Below, in pieces: positions 1 to 6,574 of a stretch of 7,045 nucleotides of DNA. The notes beneath the pieces were generated by a model. It saw nothing but the letters and a program-made list of their open reading frames with translations. It was not told where the DNA came from and made no database searches. The number at the start of each line of letters is the position of its first letter. Position 1 is the stretch's first letter. The stretch comes from Faecalimonas sp. (GTDB lineage Bacteria; Bacillota_A; Clostridia; Lachnospirales; Lachnospiraceae): NCBI GenBank assembly GCA_026169575.1, contig JAPFCT010000235.1:1-7045 (forward strand), given 5' to 3'. A program made the position numbers and the translations under genes.

Positions 1-1717
1 CTTACATTCTGCTAAAAAATCTGACTTTTTCCTATGTCTCCCGCTTTCCCGGAAACAGTTGTTTTTTTCTACTTACCTCAATGGTATTTATATTTATCTG
101 CTCCCATTTACCGCCTATAAACTGATTTCCTTTTTCATTGCAGATATCAGTGGACAGCTTTTAGCTCGAAAAGAAGCACTCCTAAATGTATCGCTCTCAC
201 TGCTGATTTCCTTTCTCGGATTTCTGGCAATTTACCATACGGTAATTCTTGGAATGCTTCTGTGTGGAAAACTCGCTTACAGTTTCCTGACAATTCTGAT
301 TCTCTTATTTTATGGATCTTATGCAGTCATTCTTCCAATAGAACTATACTGTCGGGAGTTTTTCCAGACCTTTTACCGCTCAGATCTGCTGCTGACTTTA
401 AAAGATACTGTTTCGCCGTTCTGTCTCTACCATTCCCTGATCCAATCCGCAGAAGATGGGAACTGGCAGTTTTCCGCTCATTTTCCTCAATTCATTCTGC
501 TCCTGTTTTTCTGCATCTTTTCACTGGGGATTGCCATCTATCTGTTCCAGAGACGTCCGGCGGAGTTCATCGGAACCTCTCTTGCATTCCCTTCTTCTGC
601 AATTTGTATCCGTCCGCTCCTCACAGTTCCTGCTGCTCTTTTCTGTGGACTTTTTCTGCAGAAATCTGCCCCGGATCCTTCCTCTCCACTCTGGACTTTT
701 GCCGGAATCCTAATCGGCGGCATAACTACACATGCTCTTTTACAGACCTGCTTTTTGGGAACATGCAAAAGTTTTTTACAGAATAAAGTTTCTCTATTTA
801 TCACACTCGCCGTATCCGCTATCACAGCAAGCATATTTTTGTTTGATCTGTTTTCCTATGATCGTTTTCTGCCATCCAGAGAAGCGCTCTCCTCCATGGC
901 GGTAAGCATCGACGGACTTGATACCAACGATACTTATTCGGATTCCACAGATACCGTCTTGCAGAACATGAAACTGACCAAAGCTTCCCTAAGGAATGCC
1001 TACACATGGTGTGAATCTCTGTCTGAAACAACAGAGATATCCGGGAAAAATTATACTTTCGCAGTCGTTTTGTACCGGACCTCTTCTGGGAAAAATATTT
1101 ACCGCCGTTATCCGGTCAGCACACCGGACAAACTGCTCGCATTTGATCCGGTCTATACATCCAGTGAATACAAAAAAGGAGTATTTCCACTTCTTTCAGG
1201 CATTGGACACACTGCAAAACGAAACCTGATCTGGTCCGACGGTATCTCCACCTATGTGCTGGATCTGCATACAGATGAAAAAGAAGAGCTTCTTTCTATC
1301 TATTCTGAAGAAATGAACGCACTCTCCCTCCATACGCTGCAGACAGAATTTCCATGCGGCTCTCTGACATTGTCCTACCCACGTACAGACAGTGGCGACA
1401 GCGGTCTGATCTATCCTTCCTTTCACCGGACGATCGACTACTTGAAAACTCATCAGATTCCTGCCCAGAATACTCTGGAAAGTTATGAACTGATCCGTGC
1501 GGAGAAATTCCGGGTACTGGAAAACGGGTACCGCGCCAGCGAACAGATCTATGAGTCTGAAAGCACATTCAAAAGCCTGGTACCTCAGCTTGTCATTCGT
1601 GATTTCGCCGTCAACCCACTTCTCTATCCGGTCAATCTGTCCTGCGAAATTCTGATAAAAGCAAAATCTCCAACCTCCGGATCTGTTCTGGAAACAGAAT
1701 GTGCTCTGAAAAAGTAA
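1..1717 (+). CDS. ABC-2-type transporter permease with large extracytoplasmic C-terminal domain, 5' partial
   Basis: This is the membrane subunit of a probable ABC exporter; the substrate is unknown. The frame is open from base 2 to the TAA at 1715-1717 (571 visible residues), so the gene begins outside the window. The TTG at 59 is not a convincing start: the residues before it read LPLSRKQLFFS, like the cytoplasmic 'LPxxRxxLF' stretch that precedes the first membrane helix in this permease type, and no ribosome binding site precedes it. Counting from that TTG, about seven hydrophobic segments lie near residues 10-27, 43-63, 67-97, 145-163, 186-201, 211-230 and 244-265. Between the fourth and fifth is QRRPAEFIGTSLAFP, a conserved-looking cytoplasmic loop. 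The last 285 or so residues are soluble, with a YRRYPV-type strand. They resemble the C-terminal DUF6449-like domain of Firmicutes permeases, but I name that from memory. An ATPase gene would be expected upstream. No frameshift is visible. The gene is convergent with lgt. Confidence 0.72.
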   Translation, partial: LHSAKKSDFFLCLPLSRKQLFFSTYLNGIYIYLLPFTAYKLISFFIADISGQLLARKEALLNVSLSLLISFLGFLAIYHTVILGMLLCGKLAYSFLTILILLFYGSYAVILPIELYCREFFQTFYRSDLLLTLKDTVSPFCLYHSLIQSAEDGNWQFSAHFPQFILLLFFCIFSLGIAIYLFQRRPAEFIGTSLAFPSSAICIRPLLTVPAALFCGLFLQKSAPDPSSPLWTFAGILIGGITTHALLQTCFLGTCKSFLQNKVSLFITLAVSAITASIFLFDLFSYDRFLPSREALSSMAVSIDGLDTNDTYSDSTDTVLQNMKLTKASLRNAYTWCESLSETTEISGKNYTFAVVLYRTSSGKNIYRRYPVSTPDKLLAFDPVYTSSEYKKGVFPLLSGIGHTAKRNLIWSDGISTYVLDLHTDEKEELLSIYSEEMNALSLHTLQTEFPCGSLTLSYPRTDSGDSGLIYPSFHRTIDYLKTHQIPAQNTLESYELIRAEKFRVLENGYRASEQIYESESTFKSLVPQLVIRDFAVNPLLYPVNLSCEILIKAKSPTSGSVLETECALKK

Positions 1718-1719
1718 AC

Positions 1720-1801
1720 AAACTGCCGCAAAATGTATTTTCTCTACAAGATAGCTGCGGGAAATTCCCGCCTCTTGTCAAAACTCATTTTGCGGCAGTT
1801 T
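1720..1801. terminator. Compound bidirectional terminator between convergent genes
   Basis: A perfect 16-bp inverted repeat (AAACTGCCGCAAAATG at 1720-1735, complement at 1786-1801) encloses a second, nested structure. That inner part has ACAAGA/TCTTGT arms around GCGGGA-AAT-TCCCGC. The hairpin starts 3 nt after the permease stop and lies about 20 nt beyond the lgt stop. Its A-rich left arm and T-rich right arm suit termination in both directions. The minus-strand exit reads into TTTGTTTACTTTTT; the plus-strand exit has only a short TTT next to the stem, with further T-runs at about 1818-1835. This is an inference from structure. Confidence 0.75.
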
Positions 1802-1822
1802 ATTGCTGCCATTTATACTTTT

Positions 1823-2575
1823 TTACGCTTTTTTCTCCCTGCGGCAAAGCACGAACATCAGGATTCCTGCTGCCAGTGTAAAAATAGAAATAAACTGGGA
1901 GGTGGAGAGGATACTGACGGTTCCTCTTGGATCATTTCGCAGCATTTCGATCAAAAACCTTCCGATGCTGTAAAAGATCAGGTACATCGCTGTCACAACT
2001 CCTTTGTGCTTCACCCGCTTCGCCAGGAAGATCAGGAGAAAGAAATGTATAAAATCTGCTGCACTGGAAAGTAACTGTGTCGGAATCAGCGAAACTCCAT
2101 TCGGTGCAAATGGTGAATTATGAAATGTGATCCCATACCACGCATCTGTCTCCCGGCCATAACAGCATCCCGCAAGGAAACATCCAATCCTGCCGAATCC
2201 CTGCGCAAAAGCGATCGACGGAACTGCCAGATCAAAGTAAGCAAGCATATCCATCTTTTTCACCTTCGCATAAATATATGCTCCTAAAATTCCCCCGAGG
2301 ATCCCGCCATATACGACAAACCCTTCCGATACATCCAAAAGCAATGACGGATCTTCTATAATCTCTTTGATCTCTGTCAGGTAAAATAACAGCTTCGCCC
2401 CTAAAATTCCGCCAAGCAGTCCCCATGCGCCCATGTAAAAAACTGCATCTGGATCCAGCCCATAATTCTTTGCCCGCTTCTGTGCCACAACAAAGGTCAG
2501 GATCACTCCAAGGGCGATCATCAGCCCATAGCTGTAGATGGTGACCGGACCTGCTTCAAATAAAATGTATTTCAT
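1823..2575 (-). CDS. lgt: Prolipoprotein diacylglyceryl transferase (Lgt), GRIGCF-type variant
   Basis: Lgt is an integral membrane enzyme that transfers diacylglycerol from phosphatidylglycerol to the lipobox cysteine of lipoprotein precursors, the first step of lipoprotein maturation. The product is 250 residues, near the family's usual size. It has several hydrophobic helices, an N-terminal segment (about residues 10-30, YSYGLMIALG), the signature GRIGCFLAGCCYG near 128-140, and RFLIEMLRNDPRG near 206-218. Arg129 and Arg213 correspond to the essential E. coli Arg143 and Arg239. The E. coli 'SFHGG' motif with His103 reads VVYGG here (Tyr89), and the signature has Cys-rich GCFLAGCC instead of GNFxN. 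I chose the ATG at 2575 because AGAAAGGG lies about 7 nt upstream and MKYILF matches family N termini. An in-frame ATG at 2596 would add seven basic residues but has a weak binding site. The gene follows feoB and probably has its own promoter. The Lgt fold is certain in my view; that this variant performs the standard reaction is likely but inferred. Confidence 0.9.
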   Translation of the reverse strand: MKYILFEAGPVTIYSYGLMIALGVILTFVVAQKRAKNYGLDPDAVFYMGAWGLLGGILGAKLLFYLTEIKEIIEDPSLLLDVSEGFVVYGGILGGILGAYIYAKVKKMDMLAYFDLAVPSIAFAQGFGRIGCFLAGCCYGRETDAWYGITFHNSPFAPNGVSLIPTQLLSSAADFIHFFLLIFLAKRVKHKGVVTAMYLIFYSIGRFLIEMLRNDPRGTVSILSTSQFISIFTLAAGILMFVLCRREKKA

Positions 2576-2631
2576 CTTTTTTCCCTTTCTGGTCATTCTC
2601 TTTTTCTTTGCGTTTCGCGCCTATGTCTGCT

Positions 2632-2660
2632 ATTATATAGCCTCTCTGTAGTTACCGCAA
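2632..2660 (-). promoter_or_regulatory. Sigma-A-type promoter for lgt
   Basis: On the minus strand there is TTGCGG (2655-2660) as -35, a 17-nt spacer, and a perfect TATAAT (2632-2637) as -10. Transcription would start near 2625, giving a leader of about 50 nt before the lgt start at 2575. The -35 hexamer encodes the last two codons (Leu-Arg) of feoB, so the promoter overlaps the end of the upstream gene. No convincing terminator separates feoB from lgt, so read-through from the feo operon could add to this promoter. Confidence 0.72.
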
Positions 2661-4748
2661 TACAAAATTTGCAATCTGGGAAAACAGTCCGCAAAAAAGC
2701 ACACCGGTCAGTGTCGGGATCAGAACTGCCGCAAGCGTCCATTTTCTGCTTTTTGTCTCTTTGTAGATTGTAAGGCAGGTAGTTGCACATGGCCAGTGCA
2801 TCAAAGAGAACAGAATCACGCTGACCGCTGTGACCTGGGTCCATCCATTCGCAGCCAATATCTGCGCCATTGTCCGAAGATCTGTAAATTCTGTCAGATT
2901 TCCAAGCGACAGATACCCCATAAAGATCAGCGGCAGCACGATCTCATTTGCCGGGAACCCCAGTACAAATGCCAGCAGGATCACTCCGTCCATCCCCATA
3001 AATCTGCCGAGTGGGTCAAGAAATTCTGCACAGTGCATCAGGATCGTCTGATCTCCCACAACAATATTGGCAGCACACCAGATCAGGAATCCTGCCGGAG
3101 CTGCCGCAACGACGGCTCTGCCCAGTACAAACAATGTCCGGTCAAACACTGAGCGGACAATCACTTTCCCAATCTGCGGCATCCGGTACGGCGGAAGTTC
3201 CAGTAAAAATGTGGATGGTTCCCCTCGCAAAAGTGTTCCGGATAAGATTCTTGACAAGAGAAATGTCATCCCTACACCAAGTGCGATCACACCGGTCAGC
3301 AGGGCTGCCAGTTTCCAGTCGGAAGTTTCCTGACTTCCTGCGAAGAAAATCGTCAGGATCACAAGAAGCGTCGGAAATTTTCCATTGCAGGGCACAAAGC
3401 AATTCGTCAGCATCGCGATCAGCCGTTCCCTTCTGGAAGAAATGATTTTACAGCCGGATACCCCGACCGCATTGCAGCCAAATCCCATACACATTGTCAG
3501 CGCCTGTTTTCCACATGCGCGGCAGCAATGAAAACATTTGTCAAGATTAAATGCCACCCGCGGCAGGTATCCGAGGTCTTCCAGGATTGTAAACATCGGG
3601 AAAAAGATGGCCATCGGGGGCAGCATGACAGAAACCACCCACGCAGTTACCCGGTACACTCCATAAATCAAAGGTTCATAAAGAACTGCCGGCACTTTCC
3701 CGATGCGGCACCAGCGAAGCAATTTTCCTTCCAATGTTCCAAAAAGATTGCTCAGCATCTCCGATGGATAATTCGCCCCTTTGATCGTCAGCCAGAAAAT
3801 GACTAAAAGCAGCAAAAGCATTACCGGGAAGCCCAGCCATCTGCCTGACAAAATGCGGTCTGCCGTTCCTCTGTGTTTTTGCCCCTTCTTTTCTTCTGTT
3901 CGCACAACTTTCTTTGCAATCTTCTCTGCCTGCCTCACAAAGACTGCCACCATCTGCTCTCTCGTATCTTCCAGCGTCTGCCCACGGTCGCTTAAATGCT
4001 CCTGCGCCCGCATCCCTGCCTTTTTTAACCGGATTCCTTCTGAAAGTTCCAGATTCAGACAATCCATGATCGCCTGGCAGATCCCTTCATCCTGATCAAT
4101 CAGGCGGGCAGACACCCACCTCGCATTCAGACAGCCTTTCGTTATTTCCTGCGTGACTGGAAGCAGTCCGTTTATCTCCTGCTCAATCTCTTCCGGATAA
4201 CAGATCTTTCCAAAATTTTTTCCTGGTGCAGGTGCACCTCCTGCATGTTCTGCAAACTGTCCCAGCACTTCAAAGAGCTGCCCGATCCCTTCCCCGCTTC
4301 TTGCAGTCATCGCGATCACCGGAATACACAGCATGTTCCGAAGCATTTCAAAATCGATCGAGATACCATTTTTTTCTGCCTCATCCATCAGGTTGACGCA
4401 GAGGATCACATGATCTGTCACTTCCATGATCTGCAGGACAAGATTCAGATTCCGCTCCAGACAAGTCCCGTCACAAACAACGATCACAGCATCTAGAAAC
4501 TGAAAACAGATATAATCTCTTGCCGCCTCTTCTTCCGGAGATCTTGCCATCAGAGAATAACATCCAGGAACATCCACAAATGTATAGAAGATCCCATCCC
4601 TCTCACAATATCCTTTCGCATTGCTCACCGTCTTGCCAGTCCAGTTTCCGGTATGCTGATGCATTCCGGTCAGCTCATTAAACAGCGTACTCTTTCCCAC
4701 GTTTGGATTTCCTGCCAGTGCAATCGTCAGTTCTTTTCTTCCCGCCAT
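2652..4748 (-). CDS. feoB: Ferrous iron transport protein B (FeoB)
   Basis: FeoB is a cytoplasmic-membrane protein that imports Fe(II), using an N-terminal G-protein domain. At 698 residues it is within the family's normal range. G motifs are visible: G1 GNPNVGKST (13-21), a G2 Thr in HTGNWTGKT (32-40), G3 DVPG (59-62), G4 NLMD (119-122) and a G5-like TARSGEG (148-154). A helical linker of about residues 170-300 leads to the membrane core, with hydrophobic segments from about 305 to 695. The two Gate-like regions include LEDLGYLPRVAF (389-400) and LGFPANEIVLP (596-606). The core is rich in cysteine: CFHCCRACGK (405-414), CMGFGC (420-425), NCFVPCNGKFP (449-459) and WPCATTC (652-658). This matches a clostridial-type FeoB, not the E. 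coli type. It starts 5 nt after the feoA stop; a GAAGGA ribosome site lies inside the end of feoA. No FeoC gene is present. Iron is the expected metal, but manganese cannot be excluded from sequence alone. Confidence 0.96.
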   Translation of the reverse strand: MAGRKELTIALAGNPNVGKSTLFNELTGMHQHTGNWTGKTVSNAKGYCERDGIFYTFVDVPGCYSLMARSPEEEAARDYICFQFLDAVIVVCDGTCLERNLNLVLQIMEVTDHVILCVNLMDEAEKNGISIDFEMLRNMLCIPVIAMTARSGEGIGQLFEVLGQFAEHAGGAPAPGKNFGKICYPEEIEQEINGLLPVTQEITKGCLNARWVSARLIDQDEGICQAIMDCLNLELSEGIRLKKAGMRAQEHLSDRGQTLEDTREQMVAVFVRQAEKIAKKVVRTEEKKGQKHRGTADRILSGRWLGFPVMLLLLLVIFWLTIKGANYPSEMLSNLFGTLEGKLLRWCRIGKVPAVLYEPLIYGVYRVTAWVVSVMLPPMAIFFPMFTILEDLGYLPRVAFNLDKCFHCCRACGKQALTMCMGFGCNAVGVSGCKIISSRRERLIAMLTNCFVPCNGKFPTLLVILTIFFAGSQETSDWKLAALLTGVIALGVGMTFLLSRILSGTLLRGEPSTFLLELPPYRMPQIGKVIVRSVFDRTLFVLGRAVVAAAPAGFLIWCAANIVVGDQTILMHCAEFLDPLGRFMGMDGVILLAFVLGFPANEIVLPLIFMGYLSLGNLTEFTDLRTMAQILAANGWTQVTAVSVILFSLMHWPCATTCLTIYKETKSRKWTLAAVLIPTLTGVLFCGLFSQIANFVLR

Positions 4749-4753
4749 CGACT

Positions 4754-5011
4754 TTACACATCCTTCTTCGGAAAATTTTTTAACAATATCTCTATCTTTC
4801 TGGCATCTTTCTTCCGGATCGCAATCACTGCTCCCCGGATCTCATATGCTTTCGGATCTCCAAACGGTCCTTTTCCGACACACGTCACTTTTGTACCGCA
4901 GATCAGCCCGATGTCATGAAAACGCCGCTTCATATCCGGCTCTGATAAAATTCTGCTGACCTCCCCGGTCTGATCTTTTTCTAATGCATCTAAAAAAATT
5001 TTTTTGTCCAT
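4754..5011 (-). CDS. feoA: Ferrous iron transport protein A (FeoA), SH3-like
   Basis: FeoA is a small cytosolic protein with an SH3-like beta-barrel that is needed for FeoB-mediated Fe(II) uptake; how it acts on FeoB is not settled. The 85 residues are a normal FeoA length. Family landmarks are present in order: a leading helix region with TGEVSRI (15-21), RRFHDIGLICGTKV (29-42), the GPFGDPKAYEIRG loop and strand (48-60), and IAIRKKDARKIEI (63-75). The ATG at 5009-5011 has AAAGGA (5022-5027) about 10 nt upstream. The gene is the first of a two-gene operon with feoB. It lies about 240 nt beyond dnaJ, from which it is separated by a probable terminator, so feoAB is likely transcribed on its own. 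Confidence 0.94.
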   Translation of the reverse strand: MDKKIFLDALEKDQTGEVSRILSEPDMKRRFHDIGLICGTKVTCVGKGPFGDPKAYEIRGAVIAIRKKDARKIEILLKNFPKKDV

Positions 5012-5179
5012 TTTTCTCTATTCCTTTCCCGGGATATCCCTGCCTGATCCACGCAAAATATTTCCACTATCTCCTGATTGCTCCGCAGATCTCTCCCGCT
5101 GTTTTCACTATATGAAAATGGACAATTTCTATATTCCTTTTCCGAACTGTTTTCCCCTAGCTTTTCTCTGTTTTGATAC
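5012..5179 (-). other. feoAB upstream region
   Basis: This spacer lies between the dnaJ terminator and feoA and should hold the feo promoter. I see the 17-bp palindrome at 5102-5118, a 10-bp perfect palindrome GGGATATCCC at 5031-5040 just upstream of the feoA ribosome site, and an AT-rich AAAATATTT at 5056-5064. No strong paired -35/-10 is evident. A 65-codon frame at 4990-5187 on the same strand overlaps the feoA start and shows no family resemblance, so I do not call it a gene. Confidence 0.5.
5102..5118 (-). promoter_or_regulatory. Candidate operator palindrome over a -10-like hexamer
   Basis: TTTTCA-CTATA-TGAAAA is a 17-bp palindrome with perfect 6-bp arms. On the minus strand its centre contains TATAGT, a plausible -10 for feoA about 95 nt upstream of the start codon. 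A regulator bound there would block the promoter. It does not match the classic Fur (7-1-7) or MntR/DtxR consensus, and no good -35 lies 16-18 nt upstream, so the call is tentative. Confidence 0.3.
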
Positions 5180-5220
5180 AAAAACAAGACAGCCAGGAAA
5201 TTTTCATCCCGCCTGTCCTG
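5180..5220 (-). terminator. Rho-independent terminator after dnaJ
   Basis: On the minus strand, arms at 5207-5220 and 5185-5198 form a stem of about 14 positions with one G-G mismatch and two G-U pairs. The loop is about 8 nt, and the stem is followed directly by TTTTT (5180-5184). It lies about 30 nt past the dnaJ stop, which fits the end of the dnaK-dnaJ transcript and separates it from feoAB. Confidence 0.82.
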
Positions 5221-5252
5221 CTTCTTTTATGTTCTCTTATCTATCGAGCCTT

Positions 5253-6461
5253 TTATTTATCTGCCTGCTCTTCAAAGGACTCTTTCAGCTTATCCATGAA
5301 TCCTTTTTTCTTTTGTTTGGTCTTCTTTTCTGCTTTTTCAACAGTTCCTTCTTCCTGATGCAGGGAATTACCAGTCAGCTCATCGAATCTTCTAAGCGCT
5401 TCTTTTGCCTCTGCACTTAATTTCTCCGGTGTCTGGATCACAAGGGTCACATAATGATCTCCACGCACCTGCTTGTTGCGGAGTGACGGAACACCTTTTC
5501 CTCTTAACCGCACTTTTGTATCTGTCTTTGTTCCCGGTTTTACATTGTAGATCACATCACCGTCTACGGTACTGATCCGCACATCGCCGCCGAGAGCAGC
5601 CTGTGCAAATGTAATCGGAGCTGTTGAGAAGATATTCATATCCTGACGTGCAAAAATCGGATGGCGTGATACTGTCACTTCCACTAACAGATCTCCTCTC
5701 GGGCCTCCGTTCGTTCCAGGCTCTCCCTTGTCACGAATCCGGATGCTCTGTCCGTTGTCGATACCTGCCGGGATAGATACCTGAATCTTCTTACGGTTGG
5801 ATACATATCCAGTTCCCGCACAGTCCGGGCATTTCTCTCTGATGATCTTACCGGTTCCACCACAGTCTGGACAAGTCTGAACATTCTGGACTGTTCCGAA
5901 AAATGACTGGGAAGTATATACGACCTGGCCTTTTCCTCCACATTTCGAACAAGTCTCCGGACTGGTTCCCGGTTTTGCGCCGGTTCCGTTACACTTCGGA
6001 CATGGATCTTTGATCACAAGATCCAGCTCTTTCTCACAGCCTCTGATCGCTTCTTCAAATGTGATCCGGACTCCTTTGCGGATATTCATCCCTTTCATCG
6101 GTCCATTGCCTGCACGTCCGCCTCTGCGGCCGCCGCCGAACAGATCTCCGAAAATATCACCGAAAATGTCACCGAAATCTGCACTGTTAAAATCAAAGCC
6201 GCCAAATCCGCCGGCTCCTCCGCCGCCATTTTCAAATGCCGCGTGTCCAAACTGGTCATATTTGCGCCGTTTGTCAGCGTCGCTAAGTACCGCATATGCC
6301 TCAGAAGCCTCTTTGAATTTTTTCTCGGCCTCCGCATCTCCCGGATTCATATCCGGATGATATTTTTTTGCAAGTGCACGGTATGCCTTTTTCAATGTCG
6401 CATCGTCTGCATTTTTGTCTACTCCGAGCACTTCATAATAATCTCTTTTTGTTTCAGCCAT
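5253..6461 (-). CDS. dnaJ: Chaperone protein DnaJ (Hsp40)
   Basis: DnaJ is a cytosolic co-chaperone that binds unfolded proteins, delivers them to DnaK and stimulates DnaK ATPase activity. The 402-residue product has every class I part: a J domain (about 7-70) with HPD at 35-37, a Gly/Phe-rich linker (71-125) with three FGD units, four CxxCxGxG zinc motifs starting at 154, 171, 197 and 211, two C-terminal beta domains (about 220-345), and a dimerisation region. The last 35 or so residues are an unusual charged extension with [10 protein letters not shown] and a short amphipathic helix ([11 protein letters not shown]); I believe similar tails occur in related clostridia. The ATG at 6459-6461 is chosen because [14 protein letters not shown] is the canonical N terminus and AAAGG lies 10 nt upstream. 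The frame extends to a GTG at 6560, but those 33 codons overlap intergenic hairpins and match nothing in DnaJ. It follows dnaK by 113 nt. Confidence 0.97.
   Translation of the reverse strand: MAETKRDYYEVLGVDKNADDATLKKAYRALAKKYHPDMNPGDAEAEKKFKEASEAYAVLSDADKRRKYDQFGHAAFENGGGGAGGFGGFDFNSADFGDIFGDIFGDLFGGGRRGGRAGNGPMKGMNIRKGVRITFEEAIRGCEKELDLVIKDPCPKCNGTGAKPGTSPETCSKCGGKGQVVYTSQSFFGTVQNVQTCPDCGGTGKIIREKCPDCAGTGYVSNRKKIQVSIPAGIDNGQSIRIRDKGEPGTNGGPRGDLLVEVTVSRHPIFARQDMNIFSTAPITFAQAALGGDVRISTVDGDVIYNVKPGTKTDTKVRLRGKGVPSLRNKQVRGDHYVTLVIQTPEKLSAEAKEALRRFDELTGNSLHQEEGTVEKAEKKTKQKKKGFMDKLKESFEEQADK
6138..6173 (-). repeat. 12-nt coding repeat in the dnaJ Gly/Phe linker
   Basis: Three consecutive 12-nt units (6138-6149, 6150-6161, 6162-6173) encode G-D-[IL]-F. 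The last two units differ at one base. They give the run [15 protein letters not shown]. Such DIF-type repeats in the linker are common in DnaJ and help regulate J-domain access to DnaK; repeat number may vary between strains. Confidence 0.6.
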
Positions 6462-6490
6462 CGTTCTTCTACCTTTCATTTCATAAGGAA

Positions 6491-6560
6491 ATTCTGCGAA
6501 ACCTGGTTTCCCACTGTCCGTGAGTCCCCAGATCCCGCAGAATCCGTGCAGGTAATGCAC
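6491..6560 (-). other. Two hairpins in the dnaK-dnaJ spacer
   Basis: Read in the transcribed direction, GTGCA-TTACC-TGCAC (6560-6546) forms a small 5-bp hairpin. Next comes a larger structure: an 8-bp perfect outer stem ATTCTGCG/CGCAGAAT (6543-6536 with 6498-6491), then an inner ATCTGG/CCAGGT stem with one G-U pair, and a weak CAC/GTG tip. No T-run follows, so it is not a typical terminator. It could be an mRNA processing site, a stabiliser for the dnaK 3' end, or a partial attenuator that lowers dnaJ output. The structure is seen; the role is inferred. Confidence 0.5.
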
Positions 6561-6574
6561 TTATCTGGTCTTAT

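Noticed and set aside
262..786. 174-codon plus-strand frame inside the permease gene
   Set aside because: It is an out-of-frame shadow of the permease, with Ser/Phe/Cys-rich sequence that resembles no protein family I know.
1733..2074. Plus-strand frame of 113 codons crossing the terminator into lgt
   Set aside because: It runs through the hairpin and antisense to lgt with no recognisable domain or ribosome binding site.
2576..2596. Upstream in-frame ATG that would add MTRKGKK to Lgt
   Set aside because: Its binding site is weak, and the same bases provide the AGAAAGGG site for the ATG at 2575, where family-like sequence begins.
4990..5187. 65-codon frame upstream of feoA on the minus strand
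   Set aside because: It overlaps the feoA start in another frame, has no family resemblance, and covers the expected feo promoter region.
5012..5252. Possible riboswitch or small RNA upstream of feoA
   Set aside because: Apart from the dnaJ terminator and short palindromes I see no conserved riboswitch core or strong long-range pairing.
6010..6360. Pro/Ser-rich plus-strand frame opposite dnaJ
   Set aside because: Its composition is simply the complement of the Gly/Phe-rich linker and J domain of dnaJ.
6462..6560. N-terminal extension of DnaJ from a GTG at 6560
   Set aside because: The 33 extra codons match no DnaJ feature and lie in the hairpin-rich spacer; the ATG at 6461 has a good binding site and the canonical N terminus.
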